Shown here piece after piece: positions 42,121 through 51,700 of a stretch of DNA of 64,000 nt. The notes under the pieces are model-generated. The model was given only the letters and a program-made list of their open reading frames with translations, was not told where the DNA came from and ran no database searches. Positions within the stretch are counted from its first letter, which is position 1; each line of letters starts with the position of its first letter. A program made the translations under genes and the position numbers. The stretch comes from an uncultured Clostridia bacterium (GTDB taxonomy: Bacteria > Bacillota > Clostridia > UMGS1810), in the NCBI GenBank assembly GCA_934500705.1, contig CAKSTI010000006.1, forward strand, positions 75,037 through 139,036, written 5' to 3'.

Positions 42121-43071
42121 ATGAAAACTGTAACCGTAAATGCAAACGACGCCGGTCAGCGTCTTGACAAATTTTTGACCAAGTACTTTAAGACTATGCC
42201 CAAAAGCCTTGTCTACAAGGGCATACGCAAAAAGAGAATAAAGATAAACGGCAAGCGTGCCGCCATAGACGCACCGCTTAAAGAGGGCGACGTGATAGAG
42301 CTTTACATCAACGACGAATTTTTTGAGGTGCCGGAGGAGCGGCTGTCGTTTTTAAAGATAACCGAGCCCAAGATAAGCATTGTTTACGAAGATGAGAATA
42401 TAATTCTTATGGATAAACGTCCCGGCGTGCTTGTTCACGAGGACGAGGGCGAAAAGGTGAACACGCTTTTAAATCATATGAAGGCGTACCTTTACTCCAA
42501 AGGCGAGTACGACCCCAATGCGGAAAACTCGTTTGTTCCGTCGCTGTGCAACCGCATAGACCGCAACACCGGCGGAATTGTAATCGGCGCAAAGAACGCC
42601 GCTGCACTGCGGATTATGAACGAGAAAATCAAAAACCGTGAGATAAAGAAGTTCTACCTCTGCCTTGTGTGCGGCAAGCCGCCCAAAAATGCGGATACGC
42701 TGAAAGGCTACCTGGTTAAAAACACGGAGCAGAACCGTGTCTACATTCACCCAACCCCCGTACCGGGGGGCAAAACAATTCTCACAAAGTACAAAGTGTT
42801 AAAAACCGGGGCGCTCACAAGCCTTTTGGAAGTTGAGCTTTTAACCGGCAGAACTCATCAGATAAGGGCGCATATGGCGTCAATCGGGCACCCCCTTGCC
42901 GGCGACGGCAAGTACGGCACAAATGAGTTTAACAAAAAGGTAGGTATGAAAACTCAGGCGCTCTGTTCTTACAAACTGCGCTTTGAGTTTGAGGACGAAA
43001 ACGAGCTTTCTTATTTAAACGGCAAAGAATTTTCGGTAGAAAGCGTACCCTTTGCCAAAAATATTCCATAA
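42121..43071 (+). CDS. RluA family RNA pseudouridine synthase
   Basis: A 316-residue enzyme. An N-terminal S4 RNA-binding domain (QRLDKFLTKYFKTMPKSLVY, then RIKINGKRA) is followed by the catalytic domain: IILMDKRPGVLVHEDEGE, then NRIDRNTGGIVIGAKN with the catalytic Asp (HRLDRxTSG in most relatives), and LLTGRTHQIRAHMASIGHPL. RluD/YlyB-like enzymes modify 23S rRNA. It starts 2 bases after the ABC stop. The Asn in place of His before R-I-D is common in this clostridial subgroup. Target uridine unknown. Confidence 0.92.
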   Translation: MKTVTVNANDAGQRLDKFLTKYFKTMPKSLVYKGIRKKRIKINGKRAAIDAPLKEGDVIELYINDEFFEVPEERLSFLKITEPKISIVYEDENIILMDKRPGVLVHEDEGEKVNTLLNHMKAYLYSKGEYDPNAENSFVPSLCNRIDRNTGGIVIGAKNAAALRIMNEKIKNREIKKFYLCLVCGKPPKNADTLKGYLVKNTEQNRVYIHPTPVPGGKTILTKYKVLKTGALTSLLEVELLTGRTHQIRAHMASIGHPLAGDGKYGTNEFNKKVGMKTQALCSYKLRFEFEDENELSYLNGKEFSVESVPFAKNIP

Positions 43072-43085
43072 AAAGGAGAACCGAT

Positions 43086-44150
43086 ATGAAAAAATTTTTA
43101 ATTTCCGCCCTGTGCGCCCTGCTTGTTATAAGCTCCGCCGGCTGTTCGCTTGCGGCGGATAAAGCAGACGGCTACCTTGCCCTCGGCGACAGCATAACCA
43201 CAGGCTTTGAGCCGGGCGGCAGCCACTTAACCGATGACAGCTTTGCCGGCATCATAGCATCAAAGTACGGCAAAACCTATGACAACGCCGCCGTAGGCGG
43301 GAGCACCTCGGCAGACCTTTTAAAGCTGGTACAAAGCGGTGAGGCAGACGACAAAATCAAAAACGCAGGTCTTGTGACAATAACGTCGGGCGGCAACGAT
43401 ATGCTCTATGTTTTGTACGCCAAAATAACGGACGAATACAATGCACTGTATAAAACGCAAAAGACCGCCGACGAGCTTATGGCAATCCTCGGCGGTGACG
43501 ATGTTTTTGCCAAAGTGCCCGTTGCGGCGGTTGCCGAGAGCGTGCTTGCAAGCCTTCCGCAAGACGAGGACGCAAAGAACGCAGTAAAGGAATATGCGCA
43601 AAACATACGGAAAACCGCAGAGTATATCAAGGGTATAAACCCCACCGCAACAATAGCCGTGGCGTCGCAGTACAATCCGTTTGAGAGCCTGTCCGCATCG
43701 CAGATTTCTTTTTACCGCTCGCTCTGCGAGTGCGTTGAATTCTATGTAAAGCTGATGCGTGAGGAGCTTCTTAGCGCATCGGACGGCGCTTTCCGTGTGG
43801 CGGACGTGTACTCGGCATTCAGCGGCAAACCCGGTCTTTGCAATGCCAACGAGCAGAGTCTTGACGTTCACCCCACAAGGGAAGGTCACGCACTAATTGC
43901 GCAGACATTTACAGAGGTTTTAAAGCCCGAAATTACGATTAAAGCCGACGGCGAAAATACGGCGGTGCACATATTTGCTCCGCTCTTTTCGGACGGGGCA
44001 AGGGTTATCGGCATAAAGTATCTTTCCGACGGAAAACTCGGCTCACTGCACTATTACTCCGCCGACGCCGACAGAACGGTAACGGGCGAACCCGGTACGC
44101 AGTTTTATATGTACGGAGCGGACGGGGCGATGCTTGCAAAAAACTCTTGA
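43086..44150 (+). CDS. SGNH/GDSL hydrolase lipoprotein
   Basis: A 354-residue exported lipoprotein: signal peptide with lipobox ISSAGC (Cys near residue 20). The SGNH catalytic blocks are visible: LALGDSITTGFEPGG (block I, Ser), AVGGSTSADLL (block II, Gly), TITSGGNDMLY (block III, Asn) and SLDVHPTREGHALIA (block V, Asp and His). An additional C-terminal beta-like domain of about 75 residues follows (APLFSDGARVIGIKYLS). Likely an esterase acting on acylated polysaccharide or lipid at the cell surface. GGAGAA precedes the ATG. Confidence 0.88.
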   Translation: MKKFLISALCALLVISSAGCSLAADKADGYLALGDSITTGFEPGGSHLTDDSFAGIIASKYGKTYDNAAVGGSTSADLLKLVQSGEADDKIKNAGLVTITSGGNDMLYVLYAKITDEYNALYKTQKTADELMAILGGDDVFAKVPVAAVAESVLASLPQDEDAKNAVKEYAQNIRKTAEYIKGINPTATIAVASQYNPFESLSASQISFYRSLCECVEFYVKLMREELLSASDGAFRVADVYSAFSGKPGLCNANEQSLDVHPTREGHALIAQTFTEVLKPEITIKADGENTAVHIFAPLFSDGARVIGIKYLSDGKLGSLHYYSADADRTVTGEPGTQFYMYGADGAMLAKNS

Positions 44151-44175
44151 CAAAAACAAAAGTCGGTAATATAAT
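44147..44175 (+). promoter_or_regulatory. promoter of the T-box/thrS transcript
   Basis: TTGACA (44147-44152) and TATAAT (44170-44175) with 17 bases between; the -35 overlaps the stop codon of the SGNH hydrolase gene. Confidence 0.85.
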
Positions 44176-44184
44176 AGAATAAAG

Positions 44185-44413
44185 GCGATGAAAAAAAGAG
44201 TAGCCGCTGCAAAGCATCGAGAGAGAGGGGCATTTGCTGTGAGTCCCTTATGCGGAGCTTCGGTGAAGACCGTTTTGGAGCCGCAGGGCAGAAAATCGCA
44301 GTAAGTCCTGACGTATTTCTTGCGTTAAAAGATTAAAAGTTAAAAATCAAGGTGGAACCGTGCACAGATAAATGCACCCTTGGCAAGTTTGCGCTTGCTT
44401 TGGGTGCTTTTTT
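44185..44413 (+). promoter_or_regulatory. T-box riboswitch controlling thrS
   Basis: The T-box sequence AAGGTGGAACCG (44349-44360) is followed by a terminator, GCACCC (44374-44379) with GGGTGC (44401-44406) and a T run. Upstream, an AGAGAG motif and stem I sequences are present. A codon ACC at 44269-44271, in the context GAAGACCG...GGAG, is the likely threonine specifier. Uncharged tRNA-Thr would stabilise the antiterminator and allow thrS expression. The downstream gene confirms the amino acid. Confidence 0.9.
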
Positions 44414-44469
44414 GTAAGTCAAATGCCCGTGCAAGCGGCGGATTTCACTTACCGAAAGGAGAATTTTAT

Positions 44470-46233
44470 ATGAAAATTATTTACAGTGACGGCAGAGTGG
44501 ATAACTGCCCCGAAGGCGAGGAGCTCCACGTAATACGCCACACGGCGGCACACGTTATGGCACAGGCAATTAAGAGGCTATACCCTCACGCAGACTTTGC
44601 CTACGGCCCGGCAACGGAAAAGGGATTTTACTACGATGTTGACCTCGGCGACACAAAGCTCACCGACGACGACCTTAAAAACATCGAACAGGAAATGAAA
44701 AAAATCGTTAAGGAAAACCTGCCCATCAAACCCTACATTCTCCCCCGTGACGAGGCTATTGCCCATATGGAGGAAAGGGGCGAAAAGTACAAGGTTGAGC
44801 ACATAGGCGATTTGGACGAAAACGAGCCTATCAGCTTTTACAAGCAGGGCGAGTACGTGGATATGTGCACAGGTCCGCACCTTTGCTACACCAAGGCGCT
44901 CAAAGCGTTCAAGATTATGGGTCAGTCCGGCGCATACTGGAAAAATGACAAAAACAACACTATGCTCACACGCATAAACGGCATTGCCTTCCCCACGCAA
45001 AAGGAGCTTGACGACCACCTCACACTTTTGGAGGAGGCGGAAAAGCGTGACCACCGCAAAATCGGCAAGGAAATGGGTCTGTTTATGATGAGCGAGGAAG
45101 CACCCGGTTTCCCGTTCTTTCTCCCCAAGGGTATGGCACTTAAAAACGCCCTCATTGACTACTGGCGTGACATTCACTACAAGCAGGACTACGTTGAGGT
45201 TTCCACACCTATGATAATGAACCGCCACCTGTGGGAAACGAGCGGTCACTGGGACCACTACAAGGACAATATGTACTCCACAGTCATTGATGACGACACC
45301 TACTGCATAAAGCCGATGAACTGCCCCGGCGGCGTAATGGTATATGCGTCAAAGCCGCACAGCTACCGTGAACTGCCTATCCGTATGGGCGAGCTCGGTC
45401 TTGTTCACCGCCACGAGCTCAGAGGTGCGCTGCACGGACTCTTCCGTGTGCGCTGCTTTACTCAGGACGATGCACACATCTTTATGCGCAAAGACCAGAT
45501 TACAGATGAAATAATGGGCGTTGTCCACCTTATTAATGAAGTGTATACAAAATTCGGATTTAAGTATTCCATAGAGCTTTCCACCCGTCCCGACGACAGT
45601 ATGGGCAGCGACGAGGACTGGGAGGCTGCAACAAACGGACTTAAAGGCGCACTGGAACTTTTAAATCTGCCGTATACCGTAAACGAGGGCGACGGCGCAT
45701 TCTACGGCCCCAAGATTGACTTCCACTTGGAGGACTCCCTCGGCAGAACGTGGCAGTGCGGTACAATTCAGCTTGACTTCCAGATGCCGCTCAACTTTGG
45801 TCTGGAATACATCGACGAGCACGGCAAGGCACAAAGACCGATTATGATACACCGTGTATGCTTTGGTTCAATAGAGAGGTTTATCGGCATACTCACCGAG
45901 CACTTTGCCGGCAAATTCCCGGTATGGCTTGCGCCCACACAGGCAAAGGTTCTGCTCGTTTCCGACAAGTACGCCGAGTACGGCAAAGAGGTGTACGAGG
46001 CGCTCAGAGCCGCCGGCGTAAGATGCGAACTTGACGACAGGAACGAGAAAATCGGCTACCTCATAAGAGAGGCTCAGGTTGTAAACCGTGTACCGTATAT
46101 GGTAATCATCGGTCAGCAGGAAACGGAGGGCAAGACGGTTTCCGTCCGCAGCCGTGACACCGCAAAGACCGAAACGATGCCGCTTGCGGAGTTTGTTGAG
46201 AGAATAAAGAAAGAAATCAGCGAGAGAGTTTAA
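44470..46233 (+). CDS. thrS: threonyl-tRNA synthetase (TGS domain missing)
   Basis: A 587-residue class II synthetase. The second-additional-domain His pattern HTAAHVMAQAIKRLYP begins near residue 20, YVDMCTGPHL (zinc/editing Cys) near 140, class II motif 2 RHELRGALHGLFRVRCFTQD and motif 3 HRVCFGSIERFIGILTEHF; the anticodon-binding domain is the last 100 residues. Compared with B. subtilis ThrS (643 residues) about 55 residues are missing at the start: the TGS domain is reduced to MKIIYSDGRVDNCPEGEE. The start at 44470 has GGAGAA upstream and no longer in-frame candidate has one. Under T-box control. Confidence 0.96.
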   Translation: MKIIYSDGRVDNCPEGEELHVIRHTAAHVMAQAIKRLYPHADFAYGPATEKGFYYDVDLGDTKLTDDDLKNIEQEMKKIVKENLPIKPYILPRDEAIAHMEERGEKYKVEHIGDLDENEPISFYKQGEYVDMCTGPHLCYTKALKAFKIMGQSGAYWKNDKNNTMLTRINGIAFPTQKELDDHLTLLEEAEKRDHRKIGKEMGLFMMSEEAPGFPFFLPKGMALKNALIDYWRDIHYKQDYVEVSTPMIMNRHLWETSGHWDHYKDNMYSTVIDDDTYCIKPMNCPGGVMVYASKPHSYRELPIRMGELGLVHRHELRGALHGLFRVRCFTQDDAHIFMRKDQITDEIMGVVHLINEVYTKFGFKYSIELSTRPDDSMGSDEDWEAATNGLKGALELLNLPYTVNEGDGAFYGPKIDFHLEDSLGRTWQCGTIQLDFQMPLNFGLEYIDEHGKAQRPIMIHRVCFGSIERFIGILTEHFAGKFPVWLAPTQAKVLLVSDKYAEYGKEVYEALRAAGVRCELDDRNEKIGYLIREAQVVNRVPYMVIIGQQETEGKTVSVRSRDTAKTETMPLAEFVERIKKEISERV

Positions 46234-46243
46234 TTTTTTGCTC

Positions 46244-46272
46244 TTGACAAATTTGTCGTATTGTGTTAGAAT
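46244..46272 (+). promoter_or_regulatory. promoter of the TPP riboswitch/thiT transcript
   Basis: TTGACA (46244-46249) and TAGAAT (46267-46272), 17 bases apart. Confidence 0.8.
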
Positions 46273-46278
46273 TTAGTC

Positions 46279-46375
46279 AAATGGGGAGCTTGTGCATACA
46301 GGCTGAGAGGAAGCGTAATGCCGCTTTGACCCACAACCTGATTTGGGTAATGCCAACGTAGGAAAATACAGGAGT
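46279..46375 (+). promoter_or_regulatory. TPP riboswitch
   Basis: Diagnostic THI-box elements are in order: GGGGAGC, GGCTGAGAGG, then CTTTGACCC, ACCTGATTTGGGTAATGCCA and ACGTAGG. Binding of thiamine pyrophosphate would favour the terminator at 46380-46408 and shut off thiT. Confidence 0.95.
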
Positions 46376-46379
46376 TTTC

Positions 46380-46408
46380 GGCGTACCTTCGGGTACGCCG
46401 TTTTTGTG
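46380..46408 (+). terminator. riboswitch-controlled terminator before thiT
   Basis: GGCGTACC and GGTACGCC pair around a TTCG-type loop and are followed by five T. Confidence 0.85.
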
Positions 46409-46439
46409 TTACCCGACAAAAACAAAGGAGTGTTTTATT

Positions 46440-47099
46440 ATGAAAACAAAAAAACTCGTAACCACAGCGATGCTGCTTGCAATGGCGGTTTTGCTGTCAC
46501 TTGTACAGGTACTCAAACTGCCGTTCGGCGGCTCGGTAACATTGGTTTCTATGCTGCCGGTGGTTCTTGCCGCCTATATGTTCGGCACAAAGTGGGGACT
46601 TTTTTCCGCATTTGTTTACAGCTTGTTGCAAATGCTCACCGGAATGGACACGGTGACGGCGTTCTTTATGCCGGGTGACAGCCAGATGGCGCTCGGTGCG
46701 GCGCTTTGCGTATGCCTGATTGACTATGTTCTTGCATACACTATGCTCGGATTTGGCGGCATATTCAAAGGCAAGTTTAAAAACGGCGCATCGGAGCTTG
46801 TGCTTGGCGTTGTTGTGGCGCTTGCACTGCGCTATTTAATGCACATCATATCCGGAGCTATTTTCTTCGGTGCGTGGGCGGACTGGTTCTTTGGCGACAG
46901 CACGGGTCTTACGCAGGTTGCCGCATTCAAGGGCTTTTGCACCTGGGTGCTCTCAACGTTTAAGGGTGCTTCCCTCTCGGTGGTATACTCCATTGTGTAT
47001 AACGGCTGCTATATGATACCGGAGATGATAATCACGGTTATTGTTGCACCTATTATATACAAGGTTCTCGAAAAGTCGGGGAACAAATACTTAAATTAG
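46440..47099 (+). CDS. thiT: ECF transporter S component for thiamine
   Basis: A 219-residue membrane protein with six segments. Helix 1 (TKKLVTTAMLLAMAVLLSLV) has the AxxxA docking pattern; LPFGGSVTLVSMLPVVLAAY and GTKWGLFSAFVYSLLQMLTG are typical ThiT; a second half has LRYLMHIISGAIFFGAWA. A TPP riboswitch upstream makes thiamine the substrate. Energised by ECF-A/A'/T encoded elsewhere. Start at 46440 with AAAGGAG. Confidence 0.93.
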   Translation: MKTKKLVTTAMLLAMAVLLSLVQVLKLPFGGSVTLVSMLPVVLAAYMFGTKWGLFSAFVYSLLQMLTGMDTVTAFFMPGDSQMALGAALCVCLIDYVLAYTMLGFGGIFKGKFKNGASELVLGVVVALALRYLMHIISGAIFFGAWADWFFGDSTGLTQVAAFKGFCTWVLSTFKGASLSVVYSIVYNGCYMIPEMIITVIVAPIIYKVLEKSGNKYLN

Positions 47100-47206
47100 T
47101 TGCCCACACACAAAATTACACCAAAAGTTAAATAAGTGGAATATTCTTTTTGCAGAATTTGTGATATAGTGTATTTTGAGGGATATTGAAAACGGAGGTT
47201 TTAACA

Positions 47207-48553
47207 ATGAACGTCACAAAATACACCACAAACGACTTTGGCTTTATGCGCTCCGAGCCGGTATTTTCGGCAGGCAGTGAATGCGGTGCGGCGCAGGAAA
47301 TCGTTGTCGAAAAAGAATACTCCAACATCTGCAAAGGCTTTGGCGTTGCTATAACCGGCGCATCGTGCTATATGCTCGCACAAATGGAAAAAAGCGAAAG
47401 ACGCAAGCTGCTGGAAAATGTATACGGCAAAGACGGACTTAATTTAAGCGTGGCACGCCTTGCAATCGGCTCGTGTGATTATTCTGCGGAAATTTATACA
47501 TACGACGATTATCCGGGCGATACCGAGCTTGAACATTTTTCAATCGACAGGGACAGAAATTATATTTTGCCGATGATAAAAGAAATTCTTGAAGTCCGCC
47601 CCGATTTATATATTTTTGCATCGCCTTGGAGTCCTCCGGGGTGGATGAAAACAGGCGGTTTTATTTGCGGCGGATATATGCGTTCCAAATATATAGATGT
47701 TTATGCGGATTATATTATCAAATATATTAAAGCATACGATGCAGAGGGCATACACATAAGCGCAATTACACCGCAAAATGAGCCCGACGTTGACCAGTAC
47801 GGCAAATTTCCTGCGTGCATATGGAACCCCGACCAGGAGGCACGCTACATATTTACGCTTTCCGAAAAGCTGAAAAAAGAAAATATGCAGGTCGATATCT
47901 GGTTCCACGACCACAACTTTAATGGCTGGCGGCGGGTAAACTGGATGCTTGAAGAGTATCCCGAGCTTACCGAGTGCTGCTCGTCGGCGGCGTTTCACTA
48001 TTACAACGGCTGTATCGAAATGATTGACCGAATAAAAAAAGAGCACCCCGAAATCCGTTTTCAGTTTACCGAGGGCGGACCGAGGCTCAAAGACTGCTTT
48101 GACACAGACTGGTGCAAATGGGGCACGATGATGGCAAAAGCGCTGAACCACGGGTGCGAAACTTTTACGGGCTGGAACTTGGCGCTTGACGAGGAGGGGC
48201 GTCCGAACATCGGACACTGCTACTGCGCAGGTCTTGTCAAGGTAAACAGAAGCACACACGAGCTTTCGCACAGCGGTCAGTATCTGGCATTTAACCACTT
48301 TGCGCACTTTACTCAAAAAGGTGCAAAAATCTACCGCTCCGCACCGGCAAACGAGGGTCACGAAATATCCGATTTTCGCAATTTGAAATTTGAAACGGTA
48401 TCGTGCTTTGCCGAAAATCCCGACGGCAGTACGGTTATACACATTGTAAATCCGAATGACGAAAAACGTCAGTATCAATATTTTTACGAGGGTAAATGGT
48501 GGTATTTTGACGTTATGGAAAACTCGGTTGCAACCGTGGTTTTTGAAAAATAA
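47207..48553 (+). CDS. GH30 family glycoside hydrolase (glucosylceramidase-like)
   Basis: A 448-residue intracellular glycosidase. KGFGVAITGASCYML near residue 40 is the conserved G-F-G start of GH30, SPWSPPGWMKTGG in the middle, ITPQNEPDVDQYG carries the acid/base Glu, and FQFTEGGPRL the nucleophile Glu; the C-terminal beta-domain ends with VIHIVNPNDEKRQYQY. Related enzymes act on beta-glucosides, beta-xylosides or glucosylceramide. No signal peptide, so it works on imported material. Start at 47207 after GGAGG. Monocistronic, with a terminator at 48563-48605. Confidence 0.88.
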   Translation: MNVTKYTTNDFGFMRSEPVFSAGSECGAAQEIVVEKEYSNICKGFGVAITGASCYMLAQMEKSERRKLLENVYGKDGLNLSVARLAIGSCDYSAEIYTYDDYPGDTELEHFSIDRDRNYILPMIKEILEVRPDLYIFASPWSPPGWMKTGGFICGGYMRSKYIDVYADYIIKYIKAYDAEGIHISAITPQNEPDVDQYGKFPACIWNPDQEARYIFTLSEKLKKENMQVDIWFHDHNFNGWRRVNWMLEEYPELTECCSSAAFHYYNGCIEMIDRIKKEHPEIRFQFTEGGPRLKDCFDTDWCKWGTMMAKALNHGCETFTGWNLALDEEGRPNIGHCYCAGLVKVNRSTHELSHSGQYLAFNHFAHFTQKGAKIYRSAPANEGHEISDFRNLKFETVSCFAENPDGSTVIHIVNPNDEKRQYQYFYEGKWWYFDVMENSVATVVFEK

Positions 48554-48559
48554 AATAAA

Positions 48560-48608
48560 AAGCCGCCCGGCGACAAAGGCGTTTTGCCTTTGTACCGGGC
48601 GGTTTGTC
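48560..48608 (+). terminator. terminator after GH30 gene
   Basis: AAGCCGCCCGG and CCGGGCGGTTT form the outer stem, with ACAAAGGC/GCCTTTGT inside. Confidence 0.7.
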
Positions 48609-48696
48609 ATATTGCCGCTGTTTTCCTGCACGTTTGTTTCAGCGGACAGGAGAGCAGACAGCGTGTGTTCTCTGATAAGCTGTGTGCAAAACTAAA

Positions 48697-48735
48697 ATCA
48701 AACGCACCCCAACAATCCGTTGAAGTGCGTTTGGT
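48697..48735 (-). terminator. terminator after the 1905-residue gene
   Basis: CAAACGCAC and GTGCGTTTG form a stem downstream of the stop on the minus strand, with a T-rich tail. Confidence 0.65.
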
Positions 48736-48759
48736 TGTGAACACAACAGGGTTCTTCTC

Positions 48760-51700
48760 TTAATTTGCAAATTTACTTTTGCACAGAGGTTTAAGATTTG
48801 CCGTCTTGTCGAGGAGCATTACCTTTATCTTAGCTCCCGTCTTGATGGGAACGGTAATCTCTCCGCCCGACGAAACGGTCTTTAATACCGTATCGGCGAG
48901 GTTGCCGCCGCTGTCATACGATACGACGCACAAGAGCGCACTGCCGACCGACGGCGAAAGGCTGAGTCTGACATTGACTCCGTTCGCTGTCTTTTCTGCC
49001 GAAACAATCTGCGTGGGCACACCGCCGACGGTGACCTTAACATCGTATTCAAACGTGACATCGTCACGCTCGGCGCACACGGTAACGTTGTACTCTCCTG
49101 CGCTGAGTCCTTTGGCAACCGAAAGCCTTCTTTCCGCATTGTTCCAGGTAATCTTATCCGACGGGGATTTAATGCTCCACTCTGCCTCGCCGCTGATGTC
49201 GCAGTCTATATACTTTTCATTTTCGTAATCCCAATCTCTGCCGAGCAGTTTATACTGTCCGCTTGCCCCGGAGGTGTAATTTTCGGCAAGGTTTATGCCG
49301 TCATCACCGCTTACGGCTACATTAGGCTCAACGTATACCTCGCCCGTGCTGTCACCCTCGGAGTTTGACGCCGTAATTATAAATTTGCGGTAACGCACAA
49401 ACTCCTGTTCGCTCATTGTGACCTCAAAGCTGTTTACCTCCGACGGGAACGTAATCTCCGACACCGAGCCGTACAAAAGCGTATATGACGTAATGGGTGC
49501 GCCGTTGTCATCGGCAGTCCAGCTGAGCTTTACCCTATTGCCGTTTACGCTTGCTTTGACAACGGGCGCAGACGGCTTTGACGGAAGTGCGGCGTCCGGA
49601 GTTACGGTAAAGTATGACGCTGTTCTAAGCTCCAATCCGTATTCATCTCTGCCGGTTGTGGCAAGTGCCACGGTGTATGTTTTGCCGTTTTCGTAGCCGT
49701 ACATCTCCGCTCCGCTGTGGGTTGACCACCACATTCTATCGCCGTCAACCTTGTATTCGAGGTAAACGCCGCCGGGCACGTCGCCAAGGAACTTCATACC
49801 GCCGTTTTTAGGTTCAACTCTTGCATTTTTAACGCCGAGGGGCGCAAGGGAACTTGGCTTTCTCTTCTGCGTTTTGGACGGGCCGGGGCCTTCGGCGTCC
49901 ACATAGCGCACGGACAAGGCGTATTCTCTGTCGTTTTCCAGTCCGTCAAATATATAATGCAGTGTTCTGTCAAACACAATCGGCTCTGCATCTATCCACT
50001 CGCCGTCGTCAAGGCGCACTTGATAACCTGTTACCTTGCTGTCGTTTGCCGGTTCCCAGTCGAGTTCAAGCTGACCGTTGCCTCTTATGACGTTATTTAT
50101 CGCCGGTACGCCGAGGCTCGACGGTGCGGTTTCGGTAACCGATGCGGCTATGCCGTCACCTGCTGAATTTACTGCGCACACCTTGAAGTTGTATTCTCTG
50201 TTTGTAACGAGATTTTCAAATGTATACTCCTCGGCATTGCCCACGTTAATCCACGTTGCGCCGCCGTCCTTTGACACTTTGTATGCGGTGACGTCCGCTC
50301 CGCCGTCAAATATCGGCGCCTCCCAGGTGAGCTTTGCCTTTTTGTAGCTCATATCCGCTTTAAGGTTGGACGGATAGAGCGCCGTTGTAACCTCGTCTTT
50401 CGGGGTTGCGGTGACGGAGGTGTAATTACTGCGGTTTGTCGTATGCGTATACAGCTCAACGGTGTATTTTCTGCCGTTTTCAAGTCCCGTAAACACGTAC
50501 TTCAATTCATCGCCGTCGTAGAGTGTATCGTTACGGTAAGTGGTTCCGTCGTTAAGATATATTCGGTAGAACTTAAACGGAATGTCGGAAACATACTTGT
50601 TCTCTCCCCAGTAGCCGGGTGACTCCCAGGTAACGGCTATTGTTCCGTCGGAAACATACGCCTTCAAGTTTTTAGCCGGGTCGGGATTGTTCTCCGACTC
50701 GGACACTTCAAACGTCCACCACGCCGCATCGCCTTCACCGGCTGTGGTTACGGCTTTCATACCGAGTGTGTACTTTTCGCCGACGGTGAGGGTATCGGGA
50801 AGCGTAAACTCGGTGCTCGTGCCGGACTGTATGGTGCTGTTGTGCTTAGCCCACACCTGCTCGCCGTCCTGCATATATTTTTCGTGACCGAGAATTGTAT
50901 ACAGATAATGGAGCATCTGTCCGCCGCCGTCATCTTTCGGCGCCTCAAAGTAAACCTTAATCGGGTTCGGCGTGTACGGGAAGTTGTTGCTAAGTGACGG
51001 TGCGCCCGGCTTTGTCGGATTTGTGACGGTGTATTTAAGGTCCACAAATGCCGCCGTTATGCCGTTTGTAACCGTGAGTGTACCGGTATGCTCGCCTATT
51101 GCAAGCCCGGATTTGGGTTTTATGCCAATCGTTGCGGCAGAGTTATCGAGTCCCTTTGCGTAGAGAAGTGACGAAGAAAGGGGCGTTGTTATCTCGAACG
51201 GGCTGTCCTCGTCCAATGACGCCGTGAGGTTTTTGACCTGTTCGGTGTGAATATTTTTAACCGTAACCGTCTGCTCCGGTGCGGCAGGCGTTCCCCTGCC
51301 GTAGTTAAAGCGCATTGAGCCGAAGTCAAGCTCCTTGCTCTGTGCCTCAATCCAATGCGGAACTTCGTACTCCGTTACATTTACGGTGAACGGGTCGGAA
51401 AGAACGCCGCCCACGTTAAGTCTGAGCGCATATTTGCCCGGCTGAACATTGCCGTTGATTTTAATGCCGAAAGCGTACGGTGTGCCGACGGAAATATTAC
51501 TTCCGCCCGTATCGAGGGTCATACCCACGGGTGCGCCCTCCAAGGCGGTGTACGCCTCACGGGTTACGTCCTTTGCCGTAACGGTGAATGACGCAGTGTT
51601 TACGTACCCCTCGGTTTTAGGCCCCACCTGCTCAACAGTTGCGCCGGGCGGCGACACGGTAACCGACGTCGGCACAACTCCCTCCGGCTGAATTACGCCC

